Notes: generated from the letters alone by a model not told the origin. DNA of 64,000 bases from Daejeonella lutea (GCF_900168015.1 NZ_FUYR01000001.1:618943-682942), one strand, 5' to 3'; shown: positions 8,379 to 17,430, counted from the first letter of the stretch. Made by a program: numbers and translations.

Positions 8379-9650
8379 ATGCACAAAAGAATAACACTTC
8401 TATTTCTTTCCGGGCTCCTCATGCTCTCCAGTCTCGTTCATGGCCAAGCCCTTCCCGCGGCGAGAACCTACGCTATGCTTATCAAAGGCGGACATGTGAT
8501 TGACGCTAAAAATAAGATCAACGAAGTGATGGACGTTGCCATTCAGAATGGCAAAATCGCAGCGGTAGCTAAGAATATAGATCCTGGACTGGCTTCACAG
8601 GTTGTGAACGCTACAGGTATGTACGTAACGCCAGGACTCATTGATCTTCATGCCCACGTTTTTGCCGGCACAGAGCCTGATCATGCGTACAGCAACGGCA
8701 GCAGCGCACTTCCTCCGGATGGCTTTACATTTCGCGCTGGAGTTACTACCGTAGTCGACTGCGGTGGGGCAGGATGGAAGTCCTTTCCAACATTCAAGAA
8801 AAATATTATCGACCAGTCGCGAACCAGGGTGTTATCATTTTTGAATATCGTAGGAGAAGGCATGCGCGGTGAGGCTGTATATGAACAGAATGTTAATGAT
8901 ATGGATCCTAAAAAGGCAGCTGAAACAGCGCTGGCCAATAAGGAACATATCGTCGGATTCAAGCTCGCACATTTCCATGATTCAAGCTGGGTGCCGGTGG
9001 AACGACTCCTACAGGCGGGCAAAACAGCGAACATGCCTGTAATTGTTGATTTCGGTGGTCATGACAGTCATGCTCCTCTTTCCATTGAAAAATTATTCAC
9101 CCAATATCTCCGTCCGGGGGATATTTATACACACGTATATACAGAGTTAAAACGCCGCGATCCTGTAGTTGATCTTAAAACTCGTCAATTGCGGCCTTTT
9201 GCATTGCCGGCACAAAAGAAGGGGATCATCTTCGACGTTGGATTTGGTGGCGGAAGTTTCAACTTCAATCAGGCTATTCCATCTATAAAAGCTGGATTTC
9301 TTCCAAATACCATGGGGACAGACTTACACATCGGCAGCATGAATGGAGCTATGAAAGACCAGTTAAATGTACTTTCTATCTTCCTGGCCATGGGCATGGA
9401 TATCCCTGGAGTTATTGCCAGAAGTACATGGGCACCGGCACAGGCAATCAAACGCGAGGAGCTCGGAAATTTATCCGTGGGTGCAATTGCGGATGTTGCT
9501 GTTATCAGTGTTCGCAAAGGTAAGTTCGGTTTCAGGGATATAGAAGGTAACAGGCAGGACGGCACGCAGAAATTGGAGTGCGAACTGACCGTAAAAGGTG
9601 GCAGGGTAGTCTATGATTTGAATGCGATAGTGGGAGCCCCGTCAAGGTAA
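8379..9650 (+). CDS. Exported amidohydrolase/deacetylase-family metalloenzyme (EF_0837 / COG3964 type)
   Basis: A 423-residue dihydroorotase-like TIM-barrel amidohydrolase. A Sec signal peptide (LLFLSGLLMLSSLVHGQ) predicts a periplasmic location. The N-terminal beta-sandwich carries LIKGGHVIDAKNKI. Metal ligands are visible: H91 and H93 in DLHAHVF, the likely carbamylated K195 in GFKLAH, His in FGGHDSH, and D315 in GTDLH. COG3964 members are metal-dependent hydrolases of N-acetyl or O-acetyl sugar-acid or amino-acid-like substrates and often sit next to COG1921 PLP enzymes and KDPG aldolase, as here. The inferred role is removal of the N-acyl group from an N-acetylamino-aldonate before deamination. 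The alternative of an ester or lactam substrate cannot be excluded. Confidence 0.82.
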   Translation: MHKRITLLFLSGLLMLSSLVHGQALPAARTYAMLIKGGHVIDAKNKINEVMDVAIQNGKIAAVAKNIDPGLASQVVNATGMYVTPGLIDLHAHVFAGTEPDHAYSNGSSALPPDGFTFRAGVTTVVDCGGAGWKSFPTFKKNIIDQSRTRVLSFLNIVGEGMRGEAVYEQNVNDMDPKKAAETALANKEHIVGFKLAHFHDSSWVPVERLLQAGKTANMPVIVDFGGHDSHAPLSIEKLFTQYLRPGDIYTHVYTELKRRDPVVDLKTRQLRPFALPAQKKGIIFDVGFGGGSFNFNQAIPSIKAGFLPNTMGTDLHIGSMNGAMKDQLNVLSIFLAMGMDIPGVIARSTWAPAQAIKREELGNLSVGAIADVAVISVRKGKFGFRDIEGNRQDGTQKLECELTVKGGRVVYDLNAIVGAPSR

Positions 9651-9845
9651 GTTGTACGTTATACGTTATACGTTCTACGTTGCACACGAACCCAGGTGCT
9701 AAAATGTATGTCATAAGTGATACGTTTAGCAATTGTGGTTTACGATAAGAAGAATTAAAGCTGATAATTGAACTCGAAACTTTCAACACTTAATTACGTG
9801 GACACAGAACGTAAAGATTAAAAACTACAAATCGAAACGTACAAC
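9651..9845. repeat. TACGTTN heptamer block with inverted ends
   Basis: It begins GTTGTACGTTATACGTTA with three to four TACGTTN units and ends AACGTACAAC, the exact complement of the first ten bases. The interior is less ordered, with isolated ACGT-containing words. A second member is at 27411-27489. It fills the gap between the amidohydrolase and the BNR lipoprotein and ends 4 bp before the start codon at 9850. Confidence 0.75.
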
Positions 9846-9849
9846 TCAG

Positions 9850-11028
9850 ATGATTAGATCCAAAAGACAATTTCCCCCGGTACTGGCAATACCTCTTTTT
9901 CTGGCAGTCGTGCTTGCGGCTTGTAGTCCGGCCAAAGAAACGACAGACCTTTCTGGTAGTGCGGATAGCCTGTTAGCCGATTTCAGAGTTGCACCTCAGG
10001 GTGATACAAGTATCTCAAACAGAAAATTTGAGCAGGTTCCGTCAATTGCTGCCAGTGCAGATGGTAAGGTAATTTATGTTGCGTGGTACTCCGGGGGGCC
10101 TGCCCCTGGTCCCGGCAATTTTGTTACAGTTTCAACCAGTAAAGATAATGGGGAATCATGGGTTAATGACCAACTGGTTGTATACCCGAAGTCTGGTTCA
10201 ACGCGGTTTTTTGACCCTGCGCTCTGGCGGGATGATAAAGGTCAGGTGCGCTTATATTATGGTTCCGCAAATGATAGCCTGTTATGGGATGGTTTCGGTG
10301 GAGTGAATTCTGTAGATATTAGTTTGGCAGGATCGGCTATTAAATATGCGAACCCTTTGCGGCTGGTTGATGGTGTTATGAGTAATAAGCCCATTTACAT
10401 CGCCGCGAAAAAGCTTACGTTGATGCCGGTGTATGTGGACAAGGCTCCAAAACCCGATAGCGCCGATGTGAAATACCCACAAAACGGAGCTTTCATATAT
10501 TCAAACGATCAAAGCGGACTTAAACTATACTCAAAAATTGTTTTGCCTGATTCAATTCGAATACACGACGAGCCGCAAGTTGTTGAAGTTTCTTCCACTG
10601 GGAATTTACTTACGCTGCTAAGGACTACTAAAGGAATATACTCGGTGAGCAGCTCTGATTACGGAAAAACCTGGTCGGAACCTCAGCCATTTACCGCCTC
10701 CGGGCCGACAACATCGAGCCGGTTTTACATTGGCAAGCTTGCTTCAGGAAACTTATTGCTTGTGTCGAACAACAGCACTACACGGAATAACATGACTGCT
10801 TCAATATCAAAGGATGGTGGGAAAACATGGCCTTACCAATTGCTTCTTGATGCGAGAGAAAATGTTTCATACCCCGACGCAGATCAAACTCCGGACGGAA
10901 ACATTCATGTAGTATTTGATCGCGATAGAACAGGAGCAAAGGATATTTTGTATTTCCGTTTTACTGAAGAGGATGTGCTGAAGGGATTGGAGGGGAATGT
11001 GTTTAAGAGGAGAGTTAACGGGAAATAA
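9850..11028 (+). CDS. BNR/Asp-box sialidase-like lipoprotein
   Basis: 392 residues with a lipoprotein signal peptide (VVLAAC lipobox). Three Asp-box motifs S-x-D-x-G-x-x-W are readable: SKDNGESW at about 97, SSDYGKTW at about 269 and SKDGGKTW at about 320, the mark of a six-bladed BNR propeller. The sialidase-superfamily fold is clear. True sialidase activity is not, because I cannot place the full arginine triad and Tyr/Glu pair by eye. It may bind or cleave acidic or amino-sugar glycans and feed the aldonate pathway. Location: outer or inner membrane, lipid anchored. It lies between two heptamer-repeat blocks, so its transcription relative to its neighbours is unclear. Confidence 0.78.
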   Translation: MIRSKRQFPPVLAIPLFLAVVLAACSPAKETTDLSGSADSLLADFRVAPQGDTSISNRKFEQVPSIAASADGKVIYVAWYSGGPAPGPGNFVTVSTSKDNGESWVNDQLVVYPKSGSTRFFDPALWRDDKGQVRLYYGSANDSLLWDGFGGVNSVDISLAGSAIKYANPLRLVDGVMSNKPIYIAAKKLTLMPVYVDKAPKPDSADVKYPQNGAFIYSNDQSGLKLYSKIVLPDSIRIHDEPQVVEVSSTGNLLTLLRTTKGIYSVSSSDYGKTWSEPQPFTASGPTTSSRFYIGKLASGNLLLVSNNSTTRNNMTASISKDGGKTWPYQLLLDARENVSYPDADQTPDGNIHVVFDRDRTGAKDILYFRFTEEDVLKGLEGNVFKRRVNGK

Positions 11029-11029
11029 A

Positions 11030-11417
11030 CCGTGGCTGCGCCCTTGTTTGAGTGACTTCGCCCGGTAATCAGTTATCAGTGGCTGCGCCCGGTAACTAGA
11101 CGCTGTGTTTTACGAGGCTGGGCCCTTATTTAAGTGGCTTCGCCCAGTAATCAGTAATCGGTGGCTTCGGCCAGTGACTAAACGCTGTCAACGCAGTGGG
11201 TAAATTTGCACTGATTACTGATCACTGATCACTGATTACTGATCACTGATCACTGATCACTGATTACCGATTACTGATTACCGATTACTGATCACTGATT
11301 ACCGTATACTGATTACAGATTACCGATTACTGATCACTGATTACCGTATACTGATTACTGATTACCGATTACCGATTACTGATCACCGATTACTGATAAC
11401 TGAATACCGATCACCAA
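11030..11417. repeat. Composite intergenic repeat, copy B, with about 29 ACTGATN heptamers
   Basis: The left half repeats GTGGCTTCGCCC-like words, CAGTAATCAGT arms and GACTAAACGCTGT. From 11210 to 11417 it is an almost unbroken tandem of 7-bp units ACTGATT, ACTGATC, ACCGATT and a few ACCGTAT variants. It is the longest array in the window and ends 4 bp before the KDG-kinase ATG at 11422. The whole 11029-11421 gap is this repeat; no ORF or conventional promoter is seen. It resembles copy A and, inverted, copy C. Confidence 0.9.
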
Positions 11418-11421
11418 ACTC

Positions 11422-12414
11422 ATGAATAAAAACATCCTTTGCTGCGATTGGGGAACCAGCTCATTCAGACTTCGATTAGTTGACGTCTCAGATTACCGTG
11501 TAATCGCAGAACACTTATCTTCTGAAGGAGTTGCCGCTACTTTTAGTTCTTGGCAGGCTGCAGGCTCCGATGACAGGTTCAACTTTTATGCTTCGAAATT
11601 GCTTTCAGCCATCAGCCAATTGTCACAAGATCAAAATATTAATCTTTCCGGTATTCCCGTAATTGTTTCCGGTATGGCTTCCTCGTCTATTGGGATGGAA
11701 GAGATTCCTTATGCCATGGTGCCCTTCAGTCTCGATGGCAGCAGTATGTCGTCCAGGGTAATTGAAAATTTTAATTGTAATGGCGGCTCATTAATTATTG
11801 TTTCGGGTGTTAAAACCTCCGATGACGTAATGAGAGGGGAGGAGGCACAACTGATCGGCTTGCTCAGCCTGGATGAGGCTCCAGGGGCTGACGGGGAAAA
11901 ATCAATTTTTGTATTTCCCGGCACACATTCAAAACATATGATGGTGAATGGGGGAATTATGACAGGGTTTAAGACCTACATGACAGGTGAGATCTTCAAT
12001 ATTATGTCGCAACACAGCATTTTGAAAGATTCCATTAAGGTTTCTTCAAATCTGACCGATCCTGGCAACCAGGATGCCTTTGCAAAGGGTGTTGAGCATT
12101 CTGGTGTATCTAATGTTCTTAATACATTATTTTCAGTCCGCACAAATCAGTTATTTTCCAAATATTCAAGGGAGCAAAACTCGTTGTTTTTAAGCGGTCT
12201 GCTTATTGGTACTGAACTACGGGAGCTTAAGAAAGATAACTTCGGCAAATTAATAATTTGCAGCGGCAAGCATCTGTATGAGCATTACAGGATTGCGGCA
12301 GGGATACTTGATTTAGCAAAAAACATTACTTTTATTCAGCCGGAGCTGATAGATAAAGCTACTATTGCCGGGCAGGTGCGAATTTTTAATTCAGTAAGTA
12401 AATTCAATGAATAG
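11422..12414 (+). CDS. dgoK: 2-dehydro-3-deoxygalactonokinase / KDG kinase, DgoK type
   Basis: 330 residues, cytoplasmic, no signal peptide. The N-terminus ILCCDWGTSSFRLRLVD is the ATP-binding start of the DgoK branch of the ASKHA kinases, and FPGTHSKHMMVNGG is the internal DgoK signature. It phosphorylates a 2-keto-3-deoxy-sugar acid at O-6 with ATP. Its stop overlaps the aldolase start by 8 bp, so the two are translationally coupled and act in sequence. The heptamer array ends 4 bp before the ATG, so the leader is made of repeat sequence. Whether the natural substrate is the galacto or gluco epimer cannot be read here. Confidence 0.92.
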   Translation: MNKNILCCDWGTSSFRLRLVDVSDYRVIAEHLSSEGVAATFSSWQAAGSDDRFNFYASKLLSAISQLSQDQNINLSGIPVIVSGMASSSIGMEEIPYAMVPFSLDGSSMSSRVIENFNCNGGSLIIVSGVKTSDDVMRGEEAQLIGLLSLDEAPGADGEKSIFVFPGTHSKHMMVNGGIMTGFKTYMTGEIFNIMSQHSILKDSIKVSSNLTDPGNQDAFAKGVEHSGVSNVLNTLFSVRTNQLFSKYSREQNSLFLSGLLIGTELRELKKDNFGKLIICSGKHLYEHYRIAAGILDLAKNITFIQPELIDKATIAGQVRIFNSVSKFNE

Positions 12415-13051
12415 CATGGGATTTTCATGGGAGGCATTTCAAAAAGTGCCGGTTGTGGGTATAGTAAGAGGTCTTACATTCGATGAGATCAAGGAGATCT
12501 TGCCGTTATATATTTCCGCAGGTTTAACTACCATCGAAATTACGATGAATACCCATGCTGCGACAGATATCATTCGATATACAGTGGACAGTTACGCAGG
12601 TCAGCTTAATGTGGGAGCCGGAACTGTTTGCGATGAAAGGGGCTTGGAGCAGGCACTTGCTGCCGGTGCTCAATTCATCGTTACTCCGATAATTAGTGAG
12701 AATGTAATCAGAAGCTGTGTGAAGAGCGATATTCCGATCTTTCCCGGAGCATTTACACCAACCGAAATTTATCGCGCCTGGGAATGTGGCGCGTCTATGG
12801 TTAAAGTTTATCCAGCAACTTCGCTGGGTTCAGGCTATATCAAAGATGTCAAGGCTCCATTGAATCATATTAAACTCATGCCCACCGGAGGGATCAATAA
12901 AGACAATATTGGGGAGTTTATGAAGGCAGGGGCTGAAGGTTTAGGTGTGGGGAGTCAACTTTTTGATAAAGAGCTAATAAAGAGTAGAGATTGGAAAGGG
13001 CTGGAGGGGCATTTTAGGTTGTTTGTGGAGTGTTTTGTGGGTGAGGATTAG
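12407..13051 (+). CDS. KDPG / KDPGal aldolase (Entner-Doudoroff type)
   Basis: 214 residues, the normal length for class I Eda/DgoA aldolases. It cleaves 2-keto-3-deoxy-6-phosphogluconate (or galactonate) to pyruvate and glyceraldehyde-3-phosphate in the cytoplasm. The catalytic Glu is E44 in TIEITMN and the Schiff-base Lys is K133 in MVKVYPA; GAGTV and MPTGGIN are the phosphate-binding loops. The start at 12407 overlaps the kinase stop; ATG 12416 is an in-frame alternative. Together with the kinase it completes the lower half of the sugar-acid route. Confidence 0.95.
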   Translation: MNSMGFSWEAFQKVPVVGIVRGLTFDEIKEILPLYISAGLTTIEITMNTHAATDIIRYTVDSYAGQLNVGAGTVCDERGLEQALAAGAQFIVTPIISENVIRSCVKSDIPIFPGAFTPTEIYRAWECGASMVKVYPATSLGSGYIKDVKAPLNHIKLMPTGGINKDNIGEFMKAGAEGLGVGSQLFDKELIKSRDWKGLEGHFRLFVECFVGED

Positions 13052-13061
13052 TGATCTGTAG

Positions 13062-13440
13062 TCGGCCTGCCTGCCGGTAGGTAGTTAATTAGTAATCAGT
13101 AATCACTAATCAGTTTGACTGGTGCATACGTACCAATCGACAACCGCAAAGTCATTACTTGTTTATGGAAAAGAGATTTGTAATCAGTGTTCAGTAATTA
13201 GTAATCAGTGAACAGTAATCAGTAATCGGTAATCAGTAATCAGTAATCGGTAATCAGTAATCGGTAATCAGTGCTGACGTACCATAAGCTTACAGCGTTC
13301 AGATACTGTCCGAAGGCACAGATTACTCATTACCTGGCGCAGCCTCTTAAAACACAGCGTCTAGTCACTGGGCGAAGCCACCGAATACTGATTACTGGGC
13401 GAAGCCACTTAAATGAGGGCGAAGCCACTTAAATGAGGGC
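13062..13440. repeat. Composite intergenic repeat, copy C, inverted relative to A and B
   Basis: It begins with a palindrome-like CTGCCTGCCGGTAGGTAG near 13068-13085. AATCAGT/AATCGGT heptamers follow in two runs (about 13087-13115 and 13180-13275), and then the complement of the copy B unit: GACGTACCATAAGC, ACAGCGT, CTAGTCACTGG and three GGGCGAAGCCAC words. Its orientation is opposite to copies A and B, so B and C flank the kinase-aldolase pair as a large inverted repeat. The entire 13052-13500 gap is explained by this block apart from about 60 bp before the transporter. Confidence 0.88.
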
Positions 13441-13500
13441 GCATCCACTGAGCGTCCCCGAATAATAAAATGTATAATCATTAAACCAATACCGTTTTAA

Positions 13501-14802
13501 ATGAAGATAAAAAACTATCGTTGGATCATAGTAAGCCTCCTGTTCACCGGAACGGTAATTAACTATCTTGACCGACAGGTGATCGGCCTGCTAAAACCTA
13601 CCCTGGAAGCAGAATTTAGTTGGTCTGAATCTGATTTTGGAAGTTTGATGTCCGCATTTTCGTTTGCTTATGCGATAGGACTGCTAATCTCCGGGAAGTT
13701 CATCGATAAGGTAGGCACTAAAATAGGCTATAGTGTAGCTGTTGTTGTCTGGAGTGTCGCTGGAATGCTTCATGCCGCAGCCAGATCGGTAACAGGGTTT
13801 GGAATTGCAAGGGCTGCTCTGGGTATAGGCGAGGCCGGTAACTTTCCAGCCGCAGTTAAAGCTGTTTCAGAGTGGTTTCCCCGGAAAGAGCGTGCGCTGG
13901 CAACTGGAATTTTTAATTCAGGAACAGCGGTTGGCAGTGTCGTCGCTCTGATATTGGTACCGTTGATCATGCAAAGTTATGGCTGGCAGGGTGTGTTTGT
14001 AATCACCGGTGCTTTAGGGTTCATATGGCTGGCATTCTGGTTATTCTTTTACGAAATACCCAGTCGGCAGAAACGTCTGACTAAAGACGAACTTTTATAT
14101 ATTGAAGGTGACAAAGAGGATGAATCGGGCACTCAAATCCAGGCAAAAAGTTCAGCTTCGTGGGTAAAGCTATTTTCCTTGCGGCAAACATGGGCTGTCA
14201 TCACTGGTAAACTGTTGATTGATCCAATCTTCTGGTTTTTCGGGATCTGGCTGCCTTCTTATTTTTCAGCCGCGTTTAACCTCAACTTGAAGGTCATAAG
14301 TTGGGAATTGATGACTATTTATGCTGCAACCACCGTTGGAAGCATCGCCGGAGGCTATTTTTCCTCTGTTCTCATCAAAAACGGCTGGCCTACCTTGAAA
14401 GCAAGAAAGGGTGTATTGTTGATTGTTGCAATACTTGAATTAATCATCATGATTGCGATTGCCCGCTTTGTCACTGATAAATGGGTTGCCGTTGGCCTGA
14501 TCGCGGTAGCTGTGGCAGTTCACCAGGCCTGGGCCACTAACGTGTTTACAATGGCTTCTGATATGTTTCCAAAGGAAGTGGTCAGTTCCGTTGTGGGGAT
14601 TGCGGGAATGTCTGGGGCTGTTGGTGGCATACTTTTCCCATTGCTCGTCGGGAAGATACTTGATATATACAAAGCCGGAGGAAATCTTACAGGAGGCTAT
14701 AATGTAATATTTACCATATGCGGTATAACCTATCTGGTAGCCTGGACTATTATTCATTTATTAACCAGAAGGGCTCCCAAAATAGAAAAGCTCGCAACAT
14801 AA
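13501..14802 (+). CDS. MFS sugar-acid transporter, ACS / hexuronate (ExuT-like) family
   Basis: 433 residues with about 12 membrane segments. The N-terminal RWIIVSLLFTGTVINYLDRQ and RAALGIGEAGNFPAAVKAVSEWF stretches are signatures of the anion:cation symporter family, whose members carry hexuronates, galactonate and 2-keto-3-deoxygluconate with protons. Given exported upstream enzymes and cytoplasmic kinase and aldolase, the most economical inference is that it imports the 2-keto-3-deoxy acid (or its parent aldonate) across the inner membrane. No signal of regulation is visible; the leader holds repeat copy C. Confidence 0.9.
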   Translation: MKIKNYRWIIVSLLFTGTVINYLDRQVIGLLKPTLEAEFSWSESDFGSLMSAFSFAYAIGLLISGKFIDKVGTKIGYSVAVVVWSVAGMLHAAARSVTGFGIARAALGIGEAGNFPAAVKAVSEWFPRKERALATGIFNSGTAVGSVVALILVPLIMQSYGWQGVFVITGALGFIWLAFWLFFYEIPSRQKRLTKDELLYIEGDKEDESGTQIQAKSSASWVKLFSLRQTWAVITGKLLIDPIFWFFGIWLPSYFSAAFNLNLKVISWELMTIYAATTVGSIAGGYFSSVLIKNGWPTLKARKGVLLIVAILELIIMIAIARFVTDKWVAVGLIAVAVAVHQAWATNVFTMASDMFPKEVVSSVVGIAGMSGAVGGILFPLLVGKILDIYKAGGNLTGGYNVIFTICGITYLVAWTIIHLLTRRAPKIEKLAT

Positions 14803-14813
14803 ACTGGTACTAA

Positions 14814-14850
14814 GGCTTTAGGGATCAGGTGTTAGGGCTGACCTAAAGCC
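14814..14850. repeat. Short CCTAAAG inverted repeat
   Basis: GGCTTTAGG (14814-14822) pairs perfectly with CCTAAAGCC (14842-14850) around a loop ending in the same CTGACC turn as the block at 8216-8351. A TTTTCC run follows. It looks like a short member of the CCTAANN family and could act as a terminator after the transporter gene. Confidence 0.65.
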
Positions 14851-14898
14851 CTAATTTTCCTCACTTAATCATTATCTCTAATCCCAAATACAAATTAT

Positions 14899-15828
14899 AT
14901 GAATTCACTTTTTATTCAAAATCTTAAAAACAACGCGAGAAGAATCGCCCTAGCCTTAATCCTTACGGCACCCATTTTTATTCAATCTGCCAAAGCCCAG
15001 CTATACAACTTCACCGAAGAGCAGATGAAAAGCTTTACTGCTACAAATCCTTTTGGTCGTTTTCCCGGGGGACGTCCCATGATCCCTGACGCCGTACTGG
15101 ATACTTTCCGTCAAATGCAAATCCAGGTGGTAGAGGCGGTAGGTTCTATCCCACGGGAATATGCCAATCAATATGAAGCAGGTTGGAAAACACTGCAGCC
15201 AAACAAAAAGCTTTATGGGAGAGCATTTACTGTGCAGTTTATTCCTTCAAGGCCTGACCTGGTTGCAGGTATGCAGAGCGAGGCAACGAAAAACAACTTC
15301 ACCGGACTGAGGAACCAGACCACGATTGACATGCTGCAAAAAAATGACCTTGTCGTTGTCGACCTCTTTGGCAAAGTACAGGGCGGTACTTATGTTGGCG
15401 ATAAGCTTGCTTACTACATTTATAAAACAACAGAGACAGGTGTTGTGGTCGATGGCGGGATTTATCTGCTAGAGAACATGGCACAAAGCGGCATGCAGGC
15501 GTTTTATAGAGGAACTTATCCTGGACCCTTGAGTAACGCAACCGTTTCCGGCATAAATGTACCGGTGAGAATTGGAAATGCTATAATCATGCCCGGCGAC
15601 CTCATTATCGGCGATCAAGATGGAATCCTGGCCGTTCCACCACAATTTGTTTCTGCAGTAATAAAAAATGTAATCCGCGATCGTCGGAGAGATGTGTGGA
15701 TGAAAAAAGCATTTGATTTGAAACGATTTAAATCGAGTGATATTTATGGTCGTCCGAAAGATCCGGAGCTGCTGAAGCTGTTTGAAGAGTATTTGAGGAC
15801 GGGGGATGCGAAGTTGCTGCCGAAATAA
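14899..15828 (+). CDS. Exported RraA-family protein, catalytic Arg-Asp pair missing (RraA-1)
   Basis: 309 residues with a Sec signal peptide (LALILTAPIFIQSAKAQ), so periplasmic, whereas classic RraA and HMG/CHA aldolases are cytoplasmic. The RraA fold is recognisable from the central GVVVDGG and the later PGDLIIGDQDGILAVP. In active aldolases the sequence after VDG reads xxRD; here the matching positions are Y189-L190, so pyruvate-type aldolase chemistry is doubtful. It may be a binding or scaffold protein, or use other residues. It follows the transporter and precedes a small membrane protein by 38 bp. A paralogue with the RD pair lies at 27566-28492. Confidence 0.82.
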   Translation: MNSLFIQNLKNNARRIALALILTAPIFIQSAKAQLYNFTEEQMKSFTATNPFGRFPGGRPMIPDAVLDTFRQMQIQVVEAVGSIPREYANQYEAGWKTLQPNKKLYGRAFTVQFIPSRPDLVAGMQSEATKNNFTGLRNQTTIDMLQKNDLVVVDLFGKVQGGTYVGDKLAYYIYKTTETGVVVDGGIYLLENMAQSGMQAFYRGTYPGPLSNATVSGINVPVRIGNAIIMPGDLIIGDQDGILAVPPQFVSAVIKNVIRDRRRDVWMKKAFDLKRFKSSDIYGRPKDPELLKLFEEYLRTGDAKLLPK

Positions 15829-15866
15829 ATAAGATTAAAACCAATAACTAATAACGTACTGTTTAA

Positions 15867-16244
15867 ATGAAGGCCTTTAACATCATATTCTGTATCCTCT
15901 TTTTGATATCCGCCGGGCTCCAATACAATGATCCGGACCCGTATTTATGGATACCTATTTATCTATACGGTGCATTTTTATGTTTCAAAGCTTACCAGGG
16001 AAAATACTACCCTAAGGCCTACATCGCCGGAATCGTAGTATCTATTGCTTATGGGGTATATCTCTTTTTCGATAAGTATGGTGTGCTTTCCTGGCTAAAT
16101 GAGCACAATGCAGAGAATATAGCCCAGAGCATGCAAGCTTCAGCTCCCTGGATTGAAGAAACACGTGAGTTTTTCGGTTTGTTGATCCTGGTGATTGTCT
16201 TATTAATCAATTACACATCTTACAGAAGAAAGAAGAATTTCTGA
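15867..16244 (+). CDS. TMEM220-like small membrane protein
   Basis: 125 residues with four likely membrane helices (about 3-16, 27-43, 51-67 and 103-117). The motif AGLQYNDPDPYLWIPIYLYG is the hallmark of the transmembrane-220 family found in bacteria and animals. Function is unknown; no catalytic residues are apparent. It lies between RraA-1 and the CBM9-like gene on the same strand, so it is probably co-transcribed. Confidence 0.8.
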   Translation: MKAFNIIFCILFLISAGLQYNDPDPYLWIPIYLYGAFLCFKAYQGKYYPKAYIAGIVVSIAYGVYLFFDKYGVLSWLNEHNAENIAQSMQASAPWIEETREFFGLLILVIVLLINYTSYRRKKNF

Positions 16245-16329
16245 TTTTATTAGAGTTACAGTTTGGCTAGGATGAGCTCACCCGACGGGTTTTCAAATTC
16301 CTCATTAATATCGATTTAATTATTTCAAA

Positions 16330-17430
16330 ATGAAACGTAGTTTTATAATACTCATAGCTGTAATGGCAATTTCGGCTAAGCTTTTCGCTCAGCAAACCGA
16401 CGAAAAACTAGCTCCTATATTGACTGTCCCGCGCTCGTATACTGTTCTCAAAACATCCCAACCATTAACTATAGACGGTAAAAATGATGACGCCGCTTGG
16501 GCTAAAGCTGCCTGGTCTGAACCCTTCGAAGATATTGAAGGTAAACCTGAGAAGAAGCCAGCAACATCGACCCGCTTTAAGCTTTTGTGGGATAATGAGA
16601 ACCTCTATGTTTACTGCAGGTTCGATGAAGAGCATATTTGGGCTACACTAAAGGAGCATGACCAATCCATATTTCAGGATAACGCGCTTGAGATGTTTAT
16701 CGATCCGGACGGAGACACCCATAATTACATGGAATTTCAGATCAATGCATTTTCCGCGGTGTGGGATCTTCTTTTAAATAAGCCGCCCCGTAACGGTGGG
16801 CCGAGTATTACCGACTGGGATATAAAAGGCTTGAAAAAAGCTGTCTATATTGATGGAACGTTAAATAACCCTTCTGATAAAGACAAATTCTGGGGCATTG
16901 AATTGGCTGTTCCGTTGAGAACTTTCCGTTTCGGTGGAAACAGCACGATGCCAAAAGTTGGGAGCACCTGGAAAATGAATATTACGAGGGTACAAAGAGA
17001 AGTGGATATTAAGGAGGGGGCATATGTGAAACGTCTGGGAACCAACGGCAGGCCGATGCAACCTGGTTATAGCTGCTGGTCTGTTCCGGGGATAATCAAT
17101 TTTCATTACCCGGAAAGGTGGGGAGTGGTGCGGTTCGCCGATGAGAACGAGACCAACCTGCAATTTCTGAATGAAGAGGGTGAAAAACTCAAACTCAGCC
17201 TGTGGAAATACTATTATTTGCAGCAGGATTATAAAGCTAAAAATGGCAAGTACGCCCCGACTTTGGAAATGCTTAAAAAGGATTTTCCTGGTGTAAGTTT
17301 TGCTGATTCGCAGTTGATCAAGCTCGTAGCAACAGACTTACAGTTCGTACTTCAGGCAGAAAGCGCCAAACTAAAAATTGCATATTCAGTCGATCACGAA
17401 AGCAAATTTGTCTCCAAAATGTTGCCTTAA
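16330..17430 (+). CDS. Exported CBM9-like carbohydrate-binding protein
   Basis: 366 residues with a signal peptide (FIILIAVMAISAKLFAQ). A CBM9-like beta-sandwich spans roughly 35-270: LTIDGKNDDAAWAKAAW opens it, LLWDNENLYVYCRFDEEHI and LEMFIDPDGDTHNYMEFQIN follow. The C-terminal about 70 residues contain LSLWKYYYLQQDYKAKNGKY, reminiscent of pilin-like or DUF tails in such proteins. It probably binds a glycan or sugar acid at the periplasmic or outer face; enzymatic activity is not evident. It ends 268 bp before SusC2. Confidence 0.82.
   Translation: MKRSFIILIAVMAISAKLFAQQTDEKLAPILTVPRSYTVLKTSQPLTIDGKNDDAAWAKAAWSEPFEDIEGKPEKKPATSTRFKLLWDNENLYVYCRFDEEHIWATLKEHDQSIFQDNALEMFIDPDGDTHNYMEFQINAFSAVWDLLLNKPPRNGGPSITDWDIKGLKKAVYIDGTLNNPSDKDKFWGIELAVPLRTFRFGGNSTMPKVGSTWKMNITRVQREVDIKEGAYVKRLGTNGRPMQPGYSCWSVPGIINFHYPERWGVVRFADENETNLQFLNEEGEKLKLSLWKYYYLQQDYKAKNGKYAPTLEMLKKDFPGVSFADSQLIKLVATDLQFVLQAESAKLKIAYSVDHESKFVSKMLP

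Noticed and set aside
9850-11028. Confident sialidase with a sialic acid catabolic locus
   Set aside because: Asp boxes show the fold only. No NanA, NanK, NanE or NagB-type genes accompany it, so sialic acid use is not supported.
11210-11417. CRISPR-like array
   Set aside because: Units are 7 bp with no unique spacers and no cas genes nearby; it is a degenerate tandem repeat.
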